Shown here: in pieces, positions 34,366 through 43,465 of the stretch
How the letters are laid out: every line of letters begins with the position of its first letter
How positions within the stretch are numbered: position 1 is the stretch's first letter
Origin: JAWOGN01 sp046496815
Lineage (GTDB): Bacteria > Desulfobacterota > DSM-4660 > Desulfatiglandales > Desulfatiglandaceae
Direction: 5' to 3'
Length of the DNA stretch: 48,398 nt
NCBI GenBank assembly: GCA_046496815.1
Contig: JAWOGN010000320.1
Location: forward strand, 1-48,398
Program-made: the position numbers and the translations under genes
The notes under the pieces: generated by a model
Told to the model about the DNA's origin: nothing
The model's database searches: none
The model's input: the letters and a program-made list of their open reading frames with translations, nothing else

Positions 34366-34419
34366 AACCACCATCTACAGCCTAATTGAATGCTTTGTGC
34401 ATGGGGATGGTGGTTTTTT
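34366..34419 (+). terminator. Rho-independent terminator after the selenoprotein gene
   Basis: AACCACCATC (34366-34375) is the exact inverse of GATGGTGGTT (34406-34415), and T residues follow directly. The 10-base stem is perfect; the 30-base loop is long. It is 14 bases past the stop codon. Confidence 0.7.
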
Positions 34420-34494
34420 CCTCCATATGGTCGTTCATGAGGGGCGTGGGAGTCGATAAAAAAGTAGCGCCTCCCCCCCTCCCCGGTGTTGCGG

Positions 34495-34929
34495 CTAAAA
34501 AGCCCCCAGTTGGCAGGATGAAATTTTTATCCCCACTGCCTCGCACGCAGCGGAGACATCCATTTTGCTGATTCCATGCTTTTGCGCGATTTCCCAGGCG
34601 GACTTACAAGAAAGACGTCCCGCTACGAGTGCGTCACGGATTGCATCTCGAAGGATATCCGAGACGGTCTCAGCCGGTTTCACGACTCTTTTTTGGGGTC
34701 GATACCCATAAAGTCCCAGCTGGCACTTGGTTAATCGTATTTCAAGACAATCAATTGTAAAACCAACCTCCAAAGGCGGTGTTTTGGTATCTTCAGCAAT
34801 TCTATGTGCCGCCGCGCATGATATTTCCCCATTCAAACCTTTTCGCTTTACGGCGTCTGCGACCTCCGGTTTGGGTTCACGGTCCGATGGGTGCTTTTTT
34901 TTGTAATGTCCGGCATCCTCGTGTGTCAT
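34495..34929 (-). CDS. Duplicated-domain protein with SC...CQLG repeats
   Basis: 144-residue protein of unknown function made of two homologous units. Unit 1 (about residues 34-76) has GEISCAAAHRIAED, VGFTIDCLEIRL, then CQLGLYGY; unit 2 (about 104-144) has GRLSCKSAWEIAQK, VSAACEAVGIKI, then CQLGAF. Cys38/Cys108 and Cys69/Cys139 are each exactly 70 residues apart, showing a tandem duplication. Each unit looks like a small helical, helix-turn-helix-like fold ending in a Cys-containing strand; unit 2 also has an extra Cys129. The charged N-terminal 30 residues are linker-like. It lies convergent to the HesB-like selenoprotein gene. A possible minus-strand promoter (TTGATA at 35007-35012, TAGACT at 34983-34988) lies upstream. 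I recognise the CQLG motif from other anaerobe proteins but not a function. Confidence 0.75.
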   Translation of the reverse strand: MTHEDAGHYKKKHPSDREPKPEVADAVKRKGLNGEISCAAAHRIAEDTKTPPLEVGFTIDCLEIRLTKCQLGLYGYRPQKRVVKPAETVSDILRDAIRDALVAGRLSCKSAWEIAQKHGISKMDVSAACEAVGIKISSCQLGAF

Positions 34930-35299
34930 AACATAAACCTCAAGTTTTCTTTTGGGTGAGTGTTGGGTTTCATTCCCCTTTTAGTCTAGCTTTTCCCTGA
35001 ATCATATATCAAGTGTGGAAATGAATATCAGGGCCGCCGCGCCCACAAATTCAACGCTCGATGCAATGTATTCCTACCATCAGAGCGATTTTCATTCACA
35101 GTCAAGTTGTGGGATCCGTATCTCGTCAGATTACCCGTTCGGTTAGCCGAAAGGGGACATTCGCGTTATAATCCGCTCCATTCAAATGTGCAGGCACAGG
35201 ACGCTTTTTGGGAATCTTGTGGGCCAAGCCCTTTACACATGACCTGATTTGAAGTATCAGATAATGGGGCCGTCACATGAAATTGAACGAGGTGTGGGT
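34930..35299. other. Divergent intergenic region
   Basis: 370 bases between the minus-strand duplicated-domain gene and the plus-strand YggS gene. A weak candidate promoter for the minus-strand gene is present (35007-35012 and 34983-34988); nothing clear for the plus strand. Confidence 0.4.
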
Positions 35300-35959
35300 A
35301 TGATCAAAGATCGTGTGAAAAAGATGCTGGATGAATTGCCGGATACCGTTGAGCTTGTTGCAGCAGCAAAAACGAGAACGTTGGAAGAAGTTCTGGAAGG
35401 CCTGGAAGCAGGCTTGAAAATTCTTGGCCAAAATTATGTCCAGGAGGCCGAGAAACTGCATCGTGTCGTCGGCGGACGAGCCAAATGGCACATGATCGGT
35501 CACCTCCAGAGCAACAAGGCAAAAAAGGCGGTTGAGATTTTCGACATGATTGAAACGGTGGATTCAGTCAAGCTTGGCGCTGCCATTGATAAGGCTTGCC
35601 GGAAGGCGGGGAAAGTGATGCCGATCCTTATCGAAATCAACAGTGGAGAAGAATCTCAAAAGGCCGGTGTCATGCCTGAAGACGCCATCTCTCTGGTGAA
35701 GGAGCTTTCTCAGCTGAAAAATATCAGGATTAAGGGGCTTATGACGATGGGACCCTTTGAAGGGGATCCGGAAACTTCACGCCCCTATTTTCAGAAAACC
35801 AGAAAACTGTTCGAGGAGATCAAGGGGATGAATCTGCCCCGCGTTGAAATGAAGCATCTTTCCATGGGCATGTCGAATTCCTACAAGGTCGCCCTTGAAG
35901 AGGGCGCCAATATGGTGAGGATCGGAACGAGGCTGTTTGGAGAGCGAAATTACAAGTAA
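35300..35959 (+). CDS. YggS/PLPBP-family pyridoxal-phosphate homeostasis protein
   Basis: PLP-binding protein of the YggS/PROSC family, which buffers PLP and affects amino-acid and keto-acid pools; it is not known to be an enzyme. The TIM-barrel fold shows VAAAKTRTLEEV (PLP Lys), GQNYVQEAEKL, WHMIGHLQSNKAKK and LSMGMSNSYKVALEEGANMVRIGTRLFG, split by length here as LSMGMSNSYKVAL then GANMVRIGTRLFG (phosphate site). I choose ATG 35300, preceded by GAGG at seven bases, giving 219 residues; a TTG at 35249 and an ATG at 35264 are alternatives with no such site. It precedes the TtcA-like gene on the same strand. Confidence 0.92.
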   Translation: MIKDRVKKMLDELPDTVELVAAAKTRTLEEVLEGLEAGLKILGQNYVQEAEKLHRVVGGRAKWHMIGHLQSNKAKKAVEIFDMIETVDSVKLGAAIDKACRKAGKVMPILIEINSGEESQKAGVMPEDAISLVKELSQLKNIRIKGLMTMGPFEGDPETSRPYFQKTRKLFEEIKGMNLPRVEMKHLSMGMSNSYKVALEEGANMVRIGTRLFGERNYK

Positions 35960-36042
35960 TGGCCATTTCCCGCGGATTCCAAAGGGCTGTTTCGCATTTT
36001 CCGCCAGTGCATTGATTGAATGTGTGAGGCTGATTTGATCTC

Positions 36043-36762
36043 GTGAGTCATGTCGCCAAAGAAATACGACGCCTTATGGGAAAGGCGATGCATTCCCGTC
36101 AAATGGCAAGGGATGGGGACCACATCATGGTTGCGGTCTCCGGCGGTAAGGATAGCCTGGCACTTTTGTGGCTTCTCAGAGAACGGATTAAACGGATACC
36201 GATTGATTACAAAATTACGGCCGTGCATGTGGATCCCGGTTTTGGAACGCGATCGGCCGACCGAATGAAATCATTTTTTACAGAACATGAATTTCATTTT
36301 CGTGTCATCGAAAGCGACATTGGTCCGAAAGCTCATGAACGCAAGAATCTGGAAAACCCTTGCTTTCTCTGCGCACGCTTAAGAAGGAAGCTCCTCTTTG
36401 AAACGGCTGCAGCGCTTAAATGCAACCGGATCGCCTTTGGGCATCACAAGGATGACTTGATTGAAACCTTCTTTTTAAACCTCCTTTTTGGCGCCTCCAT
36501 CAGCACCATGCGGCCGGTTCAACCGCTCTTTAAAGGAAAACTCACGGTGATTCGGCCACTCTTTCTGGTCGATGAGGATCGCATTCGACAATATTCTCAG
36601 TCCATGGGTTGGCCCAAGATCTTACTGGGCTGCCCAACGGCGGGCTCTACCAAGAGGCAGGAGATCAAAAGCATGCTTCAGCAGTGCTACCGATCGAACA
36701 AGAAAGTCAAAGGAAATATTTTTCATGCGTTGCAAAACGTGGATGCCCAATACGTGGTGTGA
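36043..36762 (+). CDS. TtcA-like PP-loop ATPase (tRNA 2-thiolation family)
   Basis: 239-residue adenine-nucleotide alpha-hydrolase of the TtcA/TtuA group, which thiolates tRNA bases using a [4Fe-4S] cluster. The PP-loop is VAVSGGKDSLALLWLL; NPCFLCARLRRKL carries the CxxC, IAFGHHKDDLIETFFLN is the second conserved block, and Cys in LLGCPTAG near the end is the third cluster candidate. All three fit cluster ligation in TtcA. The start is GTG. E. coli TtcA is about 311 residues; this one is shorter, like many anaerobe members. Substrate (C32 of tRNA or another) is not determined. Confidence 0.88.
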   Translation: MSHVAKEIRRLMGKAMHSRQMARDGDHIMVAVSGGKDSLALLWLLRERIKRIPIDYKITAVHVDPGFGTRSADRMKSFFTEHEFHFRVIESDIGPKAHERKNLENPCFLCARLRRKLLFETAAALKCNRIAFGHHKDDLIETFFLNLLFGASISTMRPVQPLFKGKLTVIRPLFLVDEDRIRQYSQSMGWPKILLGCPTAGSTKRQEIKSMLQQCYRSNKKVKGNIFHALQNVDAQYVV

Positions 36763-36910
36763 CATCGAAGCATGGTTGAAATTCAAAAATTATTGGGTTC
36801 GGCGATCTGAGGTTATCTCTTGGAGAAACGCTTTTCAAAAGAGGGGATAAACAAGCAAGAGATTTCGGAGTACGCCGGATTTTTGGGTTTCAGCTGAAGA
36901 GGATGTTCGC

Positions 36911-39400
36911 ATGGCCAAAAGAACAGCACTGTCGGAATTAGAAAACAGAATCAAAGCCCTGGAGGAAGAAATCCGCAAACCTCAGGGAGAGGAAAAGATT
37001 CTTCAGGAGAGCGAAAAAAAGTGCCGAAACATCCTTGACAGCATTGAGGAGGGCTTCTTTGAGGTCGATTTTGCCGGAGACTTGATGTTTTTCAATGACG
37101 CTTTGTGCGGAATTTTGGGATACTCCCGCGAAGAACTGCTGGGAATGAATAACCGAAGCTACACCACCCCCGAAACCGCAAAGCGAATGTTTCAAATTTT
37201 TAATCAGATCTATCGAACCGGTAATCCTGAAAAGATAACGAACTATGAGGTGATTCGAAAAGGAGGAAAAAGGAGGGTGCTGGAAATTTCTGCGTCACTG
37301 ATGCGAGACCCGGCCGATCATCCGGTCGGGTTTTACGGCGTGGTGCGAGACGTCACCGAGCGAAAACAGGCGGAGGAGGCACTGAGAAAACGGCTGGCCT
37401 ATGAAAAGATGCTTGCCGATATTTCCGCCAAGGCGGTAATGGTTGAAAATATCGGGGAGTTTCTTGGGGAGTGCCTTGAGATTATGGGCGGATGTCTTGA
37501 GGTCAGCCGAATTTACATTTTCGAGCATCGCCACGAATCCGAAACCATGGATAACACCTTTGAATGGATCGCTGAGGGCATAACGCCACAAAAACAAAAT
37601 CTTCAGGGGATTCGTTCCGATTCCGCCTCCTGGTGGGTGGAAATGCTGAAGAGTTATCGAGTCATAAACTTTGAAGACATCGAGGATATTCCGGGAAAAT
37701 GGGAAAAGAAAGTTCTTCGTTCACAGGATATCAAGTCCGTTTTAGCGGTTCCCCTGTTCATCAGGGACGGTTATTACGGCTTCATAGGCTTTGATGTGTG
37801 TCAAACCCCTCGCAAATGGCTTGAAGAGGATGTTGATCTCCTAAAAACAACGGCTCAGATAATTGCCAGAACCATTGAAACAAAAAAGGCTGAAGAGGCC
37901 TTACGGGAATCCGAGGAAAAGTACAGGCTTTTGATTGAAAACGCCAACGATGCGATTTTTGTCATTCAGGATGAAGAAATCAAATTTCCGAACCCGAAAG
38001 CGAGAGAAATCGGAATGAATGCAGGCATTCAGTTGGAGCGTGTCCCCTTCATTCATTACGTTCATCCGGAAGACAAACAAATCGTTTTAGAAAGACACAG
38101 AAAGCGACTTCACGGAGAAAAGATTTCGAACAACCACACGTTCAGAGTCATGAAGAAAGACGGGGAGGTGATGTGGGCCGAACTGAACGCGGTCCTCATA
38201 AACTGGGATGGTAAGCCTGCAACGCTTAATTTCCTCAGAGATATCACGCCGCAAAAGCAACTTGAAGCCCGGCTTCAACAAGCCCATAAAATGGAGGCTT
38301 TGGGCACTCTGGCCGGCGGCATTGCGCATGACTTCAATAATTTGCTCATGGGCATTCAGGGACGTGCGTCTCTGATGCTCATGGACCCGGGTTTTTCCGA
38401 CTCGCATTATGAGGACCTCCGAGGAATTGAAGCCATCGTACAAACCGGGACGGAATTGACCAAACAACTTCTGGGCTTCGCCAGAAAAGGGAAGTATGAG
38501 GTCCGGCCCACCAATATCAACCGCCTGCTTGAAAAGACCTCCCAAATGTTCGGCCGAACAAACAAAGAAATAAAGATTCATTCAAAATATGCGCAAGATA
38601 TCCGGACGGTGGCGGCGGATAAAGGGCAGATCGAGCAAGTGCTGTTAAACCTTTATGTCAATGCCTGGCAAGCCATGCCCGGAGGAGGAGACCTATATCT
38701 TCAAACGGAAAACGCAAGATTTAACGAGAAGTATTCCGGCCCGTATCAGGTGCATCCAGGTAGATATGTGAAAATATCCGTTACCGATACAGGAATGGGC
38801 ATGGATAAAGCCACCCAGGAACGAATATTTGAGCCTTTTTTTACAACAAAAAAAATGGGTCGAGGAACAGGCCTTGGTCTCGCCTCTGCGTACGGGATCA
38901 TCAAAAATCATGGCGGCATGATCAACGTTTACAGTGAAAAAGGCCGAGGGACCACCTTCAGCGTTTATCTTCCCGCTTCAGGAAAAAATGTCGTTGAGGA
39001 AAAAGCGCCTTCGGAACCCATTCCGAAGGGCGGGGAGACAGTGCTCCTGGTTGATGATGAGGAAATGATCCTGAGTATCGGGGAAAAAATCCTGAAACGC
39101 ATGGGATACGGCGTCATGCCGGCACGCAGCGGGAAAGAGGCCATCGAAACTTATGAGAAAAACAAAGACACCATCGACATTGTGGTCTTGGACATGATTA
39201 TGCCGGAAATCGGCGGTGGGGAAATTTATGACCGGTTAAAGGAAATCAATCCCGGGGTAAAGGTGCTTCTTTCGAGCGGTTACAGCGTCGAAGGCATGGC
39301 ATCCGAGATACTGAAGCGGGGGTGCAACGGGTTTATTCAGAAGCCGTTCAGGATGAGGGAACTGTCTCAAAAAATAAGAGAGATTGTGAAAAACAGATAA
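36911..39400 (+). CDS. Hybrid sensor histidine kinase, PAS-GAF-PAS-HisKA-HATPase-REC
   Basis: 829-residue soluble hybrid kinase. A short coiled coil leads into PAS 1 (about residues 40-155), GAF (about 165-320, ILDSIEEGFF to FIGFDVCQTPRKWLEEDVD region), PAS 2 (about 330-450), then HisKA with AGGIAHDFNNLL (His473), HATPase_c (VLLNLYVNAWQAMPGGG, DTGMGMDKATQERIFEPFF, RGTGLGLASAYGI) and a REC domain with phosphoacceptor Asp761 in VVLDMIMPEIGG. All catalytic residues are intact. No transmembrane helix is seen, so it senses an internal signal. There is no cognate response regulator beside it; the attached REC may act as relay or the partner lies elsewhere. The stop is seven bases from the convergent malate dehydrogenase gene. 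Confidence 0.95.
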   Translation: MAKRTALSELENRIKALEEEIRKPQGEEKILQESEKKCRNILDSIEEGFFEVDFAGDLMFFNDALCGILGYSREELLGMNNRSYTTPETAKRMFQIFNQIYRTGNPEKITNYEVIRKGGKRRVLEISASLMRDPADHPVGFYGVVRDVTERKQAEEALRKRLAYEKMLADISAKAVMVENIGEFLGECLEIMGGCLEVSRIYIFEHRHESETMDNTFEWIAEGITPQKQNLQGIRSDSASWWVEMLKSYRVINFEDIEDIPGKWEKKVLRSQDIKSVLAVPLFIRDGYYGFIGFDVCQTPRKWLEEDVDLLKTTAQIIARTIETKKAEEALRESEEKYRLLIENANDAIFVIQDEEIKFPNPKAREIGMNAGIQLERVPFIHYVHPEDKQIVLERHRKRLHGEKISNNHTFRVMKKDGEVMWAELNAVLINWDGKPATLNFLRDITPQKQLEARLQQAHKMEALGTLAGGIAHDFNNLLMGIQGRASLMLMDPGFSDSHYEDLRGIEAIVQTGTELTKQLLGFARKGKYEVRPTNINRLLEKTSQMFGRTNKEIKIHSKYAQDIRTVAADKGQIEQVLLNLYVNAWQAMPGGGDLYLQTENARFNEKYSGPYQVHPGRYVKISVTDTGMGMDKATQERIFEPFFTTKKMGRGTGLGLASAYGIIKNHGGMINVYSEKGRGTTFSVYLPASGKNVVEEKAPSEPIPKGGETVLLVDDEEMILSIGEKILKRMGYGVMPARSGKEAIETYEKNKDTIDIVVLDMIMPEIGGGEIYDRLKEINPGVKVLLSSGYSVEGMASEILKRGCNGFIQKPFRMRELSQKIREIVKNR

Positions 39401-39407
39401 GAAACGC

Positions 39408-40466
39408 TCAGTCGATTCCAAATCGTTTGTTCAGGATTTCTCCTGCCATTTTGATATCTTCTTTGATGATGGCGGCGGATCTCACCAATTCTTTCCGAAT
39501 ATTTTCCACCTCCAGTTCATGTATTTTCTCCACACCATACGGGCCTATTTTGGCGGGAACGCCGAAACTCATCGACGTAAAATCATCTTCCGGTTTCACC
39601 AAATCATATTCTTTTTCGATGATTGCAATAACCGGTTGGAGCATGGACTCACCGCTTATGATGGCCCTGAGCATATCGCACGCTGCTCTTGCGGGACCCG
39701 CAGAGGCGCTTTGGCCTGTTTCATTCACAAAATGGGTTCCCCCTTTTTTTGCATCCGCCATCACCGCCGTGATTTTTTCCGGGTCGATTCCCTCAGCCCG
39801 AATAAAATCCATTAATGGAATCCCTCCAACACAGAAATGACGAGGGCTTGCGACCATAGAGTCGCCATGCTCGCCGAACACAATGCCTCGCATATCAGTC
39901 CCTGAAAGACCCAGCAACTTTGCGATGGAATGGCAAATTCTCCTGGAATCCAGATTTCCCGCCTGACCCATCACATTTTGTTTCGGGAACCCCGTCACTT
40001 TATAACCCACCCATGTCATGGCTGTGACGGGATTGCCCATGTAAATGAGAATAGGCAGGTCCTCCGGCAAAGCGCAATCCTCATACAGTTTTCGAATCTG
40101 CAAGGAGGTCTTCGTGATCACCTCCGTGTTTATCGACAAGAGGTCCCGACGGCTTTGTCCCTCTTTTCTGGGCACACCCACACCGATGAAGATCACGTCC
40201 AACCCTGCCATGTCCTCCCAGTCGTTGGTACCCGCGATTCGCGGACGCCGAAGTGCGTTTGCTTTCAAGTCTTCGATCCACGCAGCAGCCCTGTTGGGAT
40301 ATTTCTCTTTGGGTCTTCCGTAAAAAATGATCTCTTTTCCCAACCCCTCATCCACCAGGGAAAGGATGACATCCCGGGAAACATTCCCGAAACCCCAGAC
40401 ACCGACTTTGTCCCGCTCCTTTACACGGTCTATCAATCGACATGCTTTTGAAGTCCCATTTTCCAT
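39408..40466 (-). CDS. mdh: Malate dehydrogenase (LDH/MDH superfamily)
   Basis: NAD-dependent malate dehydrogenase of 352 residues interconverting malate and oxaloacetate. Substrate and catalytic parts are intact: GVPRKEGQSRRDLLSIN (substrate Arg residues), MGNPVTAMTW, and FGEHGDSM with the catalytic His. The nucleotide-binding glycine loop reads GVWGFGNVSRD, so the third Gly of the usual GxGxxG is Ser. The protein is about 30-40 residues longer than E. coli Mdh, partly at the N-terminus. Transcribed on the minus strand, it converges on the hybrid kinase gene. With sdhAB, aconitase and citrate synthase nearby it supports a TCA cycle locus. Confidence 0.92.
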   Translation of the reverse strand: MENGTSKACRLIDRVKERDKVGVWGFGNVSRDVILSLVDEGLGKEIIFYGRPKEKYPNRAAAWIEDLKANALRRPRIAGTNDWEDMAGLDVIFIGVGVPRKEGQSRRDLLSINTEVITKTSLQIRKLYEDCALPEDLPILIYMGNPVTAMTWVGYKVTGFPKQNVMGQAGNLDSRRICHSIAKLLGLSGTDMRGIVFGEHGDSMVASPRHFCVGGIPLMDFIRAEGIDPEKITAVMADAKKGGTHFVNETGQSASAGPARAACDMLRAIISGESMLQPVIAIIEKEYDLVKPEDDFTSMSFGVPAKIGPYGVEKIHELEVENIRKELVRSAAIIKEDIKMAGEILNKRFGID

Positions 40467-41023
40467 GATACGTTCCCCAAGTACAATTTCTGAATCTCTT
40501 TACTTACAATTCGTGGGTATTCTATTGTTTAGCGCGCGTATAATTATAAATTTCAAACGGCTTTAAAACGGTAACGATTCATAGAAATCCCATCGGCCCT
40601 CAGTCGTTTGCTCCTCCTTGTTTTTGTTGGCAAAATTAACAATTGAAACGCTAAAAGTCAATGTTTGAGGCGACGCGAAGCGCCGTTGTTTCCCGGGTTG
40701 CCCATAATTGAATTGACGAGAGAAGATCCGTTTTGTAGTTCTTATGATACACGCGACGTCGCCTTCAAACCTTTGCAAAGCACGTCCCAGACAAAGCAGT
40801 CACGGTGTCTGAAGAAAACGGACGTTTATGTAAAATGACACGCCCGCTGACGGGAGCCCCGCCTTCCCGCTTCAGGGAGCACCGAGCAAGCAGAGAAGAC
40901 CGCAGGTGCGAAGGAGATTTTCCTCCGGGGCCAGCCGAGGTTTTCTCTGGTGATTGGTTGATATAACTGGTAGCTTATACGTGTTGGATGAACTGTCTTT
41001 CTTAGAGGCTGGAAAGCTCCCCT
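40467..41023. other. Divergent intergenic region between mdh and sdhA
   Basis: About 560 bases where a membrane-anchor gene (sdhC/D) would be expected before sdhA. I found none: no hydrophobic frame of about 100-200 codons exists. The region should hold promoters for mdh and sdhA; a TATAAT hexamer occurs on the minus strand upstream of mdh but without a clear -35. Confidence 0.55.
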
Positions 41024-42745
41024 ATGGAATTCAAACATGATGTCGTGATTGTCGGCGCAGGCTTGGCGGGTTTGCGCGCGGCGGTGGAAGTGGCCGAACA
41101 CGTAGACGTAGCACTCATCACGAAAGTCTACCCCACTCGCTCCCATTCCGGGGCGGCACAAGGCGGCATCGGTGCTGCGCTGGGCAACGAAGAGCCGGAT
41201 TCTTGGGAGTGGCACATGTACGATACCGTGAAGGGGGGAGATTTCCTCACGGACCAAGACGCTGCGGAAGTACTGGCAAAAGACGCGCCAAGGGCCATTT
41301 ACGAACTGGAACATATGGGAGTGCCCTTTAACAGAACCCCTGAGGGTAAAATCGCTCAGCGAGCGTTCGGCGGGCACACGAGCAACTTTGGACGGGCACC
41401 GGTCAAAAGGGCCTGTCACGCGGCAGATCGAACGGGTCGGGTGATTCTCGATACGCTCTACAGCGAAACATTACGAAGAGGAATCCAAGTCTATCCGGAA
41501 TTCAATCTGCTGGAATTGATCATCACGCAAAATCAAGTCGTGGGACTGGTGGTCTACGAGCTTGCCACCGGCGATCTTCACGTTATTCGAAGCAGAGCGG
41601 TACTTTTGGCCACCGGCGGCTTCGGCAAGGTATTCAAAACCACATCCAATTGCTTTGCCAACACCGGGGATGGCGTTTATCTCGCCTACCAGGCGGGGAT
41701 TCCACTCCAAGACATGGAATTCGTCCAATTTCATCCCACCGGCATTTTCGGCTTAGGTGTACTTATCAGTGAGGCCGCGCGGGGAGAAGGCGGAATACTT
41801 CGAAACCGGGAAAGTGATCCCTTCATGGAGGCCTATGCGCCGACACTCAAGGATCTTGCCCCCCGTGACATGGTTTCACGGGCCATTGCCCAAGAAATAC
41901 GAGAAGGAAGAGGTATCGATGGGAAGGATTTCGTCCACCTGGACTTGACGCACCTGGGGAGGGAAAAACTTGACGAGAAACTCTCCGAAATTTCATCATT
42001 TGTGAGGATATACCTGGGTCTGGATCCTGTCAGAGACCCGATTCCCGTACAACCGACCTGTCACTACATGATGGGAGGGATTCCCACCAGTTTAGAAGGG
42101 CAAGTCCTGGATAAAAATGCACACCGAATGAACGGACTTTATGCGGCGGGGGAATGCGCCTGTGTTTCAGTGCACGGTGCCAACCGATTGGGCTGCAATT
42201 CCCTGCTTGACTTGGTGGTTTTTGGCCGTAGGGTTGGCTTAAGCATGCTGAAGGATCTTTCCGATTTACCTTGGACGACCCTTCCGAATCATCCTGCGGA
42301 CAGAAGTGTTCAGAGGCTTGAGCATCTGAAGCGTAAAAAAAATGGTGAAAGGCCATGGGTACTGCGAAACGAGATGCAAAAGGTCATGACAGAATCCTGT
42401 TCGGTATTCCGGCACAAGGAATCGCTGGACCGGGCACTCGAAGTAATTCAGGATTTAATTCGTCGATATGAAAATGTCACAATAGATGACAAAGGACATC
42501 GTTTCAACACCGATCTGTTGGAAGCCTGTGAATTGGAATCGCTGCTCACGCTGGCTCATACGATGTTGGTGTCTGCAGTGGCAAGAAAGGAAAGCAGAGG
42601 GGCTCATTTTCGAGAAGACCACCCGGAAAGGGATGATAAGAACTGGCTCAAGCATACACTGGTTCGAAAGACCCAAAGGGTTCCTCGTTTGTCCTACAAG
42701 CCGGTAACCATTACCCGGTTCGAACCCAAACCGAGAGTATACTGA
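41024..42745 (+). CDS. sdhA: Succinate dehydrogenase/fumarate reductase flavoprotein subunit
   Basis: Flavoprotein oxidising succinate to fumarate (or the reverse) in the membrane complex. The 573-residue protein has the FAD dinucleotide loop VIVGAGLAGLRAA, the FAD-linking His41 in TRSHSGAAQGGIGAALGN, substrate residues in FGGHTSNFGRAPVKR, a central QFHPTGIFGLGVLISEAARG and HYMMGGIPTS, and the C-terminal helical region typical of SdhA. It overlaps the start of sdhB by only one intervening base. Direction (oxidation or fumarate reduction) cannot be read from sequence. No sdhC/sdhD is adjacent, which is unusual. Confidence 0.96.
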   Translation: MEFKHDVVIVGAGLAGLRAAVEVAEHVDVALITKVYPTRSHSGAAQGGIGAALGNEEPDSWEWHMYDTVKGGDFLTDQDAAEVLAKDAPRAIYELEHMGVPFNRTPEGKIAQRAFGGHTSNFGRAPVKRACHAADRTGRVILDTLYSETLRRGIQVYPEFNLLELIITQNQVVGLVVYELATGDLHVIRSRAVLLATGGFGKVFKTTSNCFANTGDGVYLAYQAGIPLQDMEFVQFHPTGIFGLGVLISEAARGEGGILRNRESDPFMEAYAPTLKDLAPRDMVSRAIAQEIREGRGIDGKDFVHLDLTHLGREKLDEKLSEISSFVRIYLGLDPVRDPIPVQPTCHYMMGGIPTSLEGQVLDKNAHRMNGLYAAGECACVSVHGANRLGCNSLLDLVVFGRRVGLSMLKDLSDLPWTTLPNHPADRSVQRLEHLKRKKNGERPWVLRNEMQKVMTESCSVFRHKESLDRALEVIQDLIRRYENVTIDDKGHRFNTDLLEACELESLLTLAHTMLVSAVARKESRGAHFREDHPERDDKNWLKHTLVRKTQRVPRLSYKPVTITRFEPKPRVY

Positions 42746-42746
42746 T

Positions 42747-43451
42747 ATGGAAAGGCACTTCAAGATATACCGATTCGATCCCGAGGTGGACGGCGAACCC
42801 TACTTTCGGGATTATACCCTAACTGCTGAACCCACCGATCGCATATTGGACTGTCTGAACCGTATAAAATGGGAACAGGATGGCACGCTTGCCTATCGCA
42901 TGTCATGCGGTCATGGGGTCTGCGGTTCGGATGCCATGAAAATCAATGGGCGTTGCGCGCTTGCCTGTCAGAAACTGGTAAAGGACTATGAAGAATCGCA
43001 GATCATCCTGGAACCGCTGCCCTCCTATAAAGTTCTTAAAGATCTGGTTGTAGATCTGGAGCCATTTTTCGAAAAAGTGAGACACCTGCGGCCCTATTTG
43101 ATCTCCTCAACAGCCTCTCTCGATGGGGAGCGGATACAGTCACCCGAAGCGAGCAAAAAAGTCGAAGTGGCGATTCGCTGTATTCTCTGTGCCTGTTGCA
43201 CAGGGGCCTGTCCGGTTATTAATGAAAATGAGGACTTCCTGGGACCTGCGCCCCTTGTATGGGCGTTCAGGTATATTTTCGATTCCCGTGACGAAAATTA
43301 CCTGGAGCGTCTAAAGCAGGTGGACTATCCGAACGGGGTATGGGGGTGTGTCAACCACTTCGAGTGCACCCGCGTGTGCCCCAAGGAAATTCCGGTTACC
43401 AAGTACATCAATACCATCAAGAGGGAGATAGAAAAGAAGCCCGGACAATAA
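42747..43451 (+). CDS. sdhB: Succinate dehydrogenase/fumarate reductase iron-sulfur subunit
   Basis: 234-residue SdhB/FrdB. An N-terminal 2Fe-2S ferredoxin domain has CGHGVCGSDAMKINGRCALAC (Cys pattern CxxxxCxxxxxxxxxxxC region, written here as CGHGVCGSD and GRCALAC); the C-terminal domain has CILCACCTGACPV and CVNHFECTRVCPKEIP, giving the [4Fe-4S] and [3Fe-4S] ligands. It starts one base after the sdhA stop, so the two genes are co-translated. A decayed reductase gene follows with AGGAG in front. The absence of an anchor means the quinone partner must be encoded elsewhere or the complex is soluble. Confidence 0.95.
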   Translation: MERHFKIYRFDPEVDGEPYFRDYTLTAEPTDRILDCLNRIKWEQDGTLAYRMSCGHGVCGSDAMKINGRCALACQKLVKDYEESQIILEPLPSYKVLKDLVVDLEPFFEKVRHLRPYLISSTASLDGERIQSPEASKKVEVAIRCILCACCTGACPVINENEDFLGPAPLVWAFRYIFDSRDENYLERLKQVDYPNGVWGCVNHFECTRVCPKEIPVTKYINTIKREIEKKPGQ

Positions 43452-43465
43452 GGAGTGTTTTTCGC

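Noticed and set aside
40826..41419. 197-codon minus-strand frame overlapping the sdhA start
   Set aside because: Largely antisense to sdhA; no ribosome site or recognisable motif.
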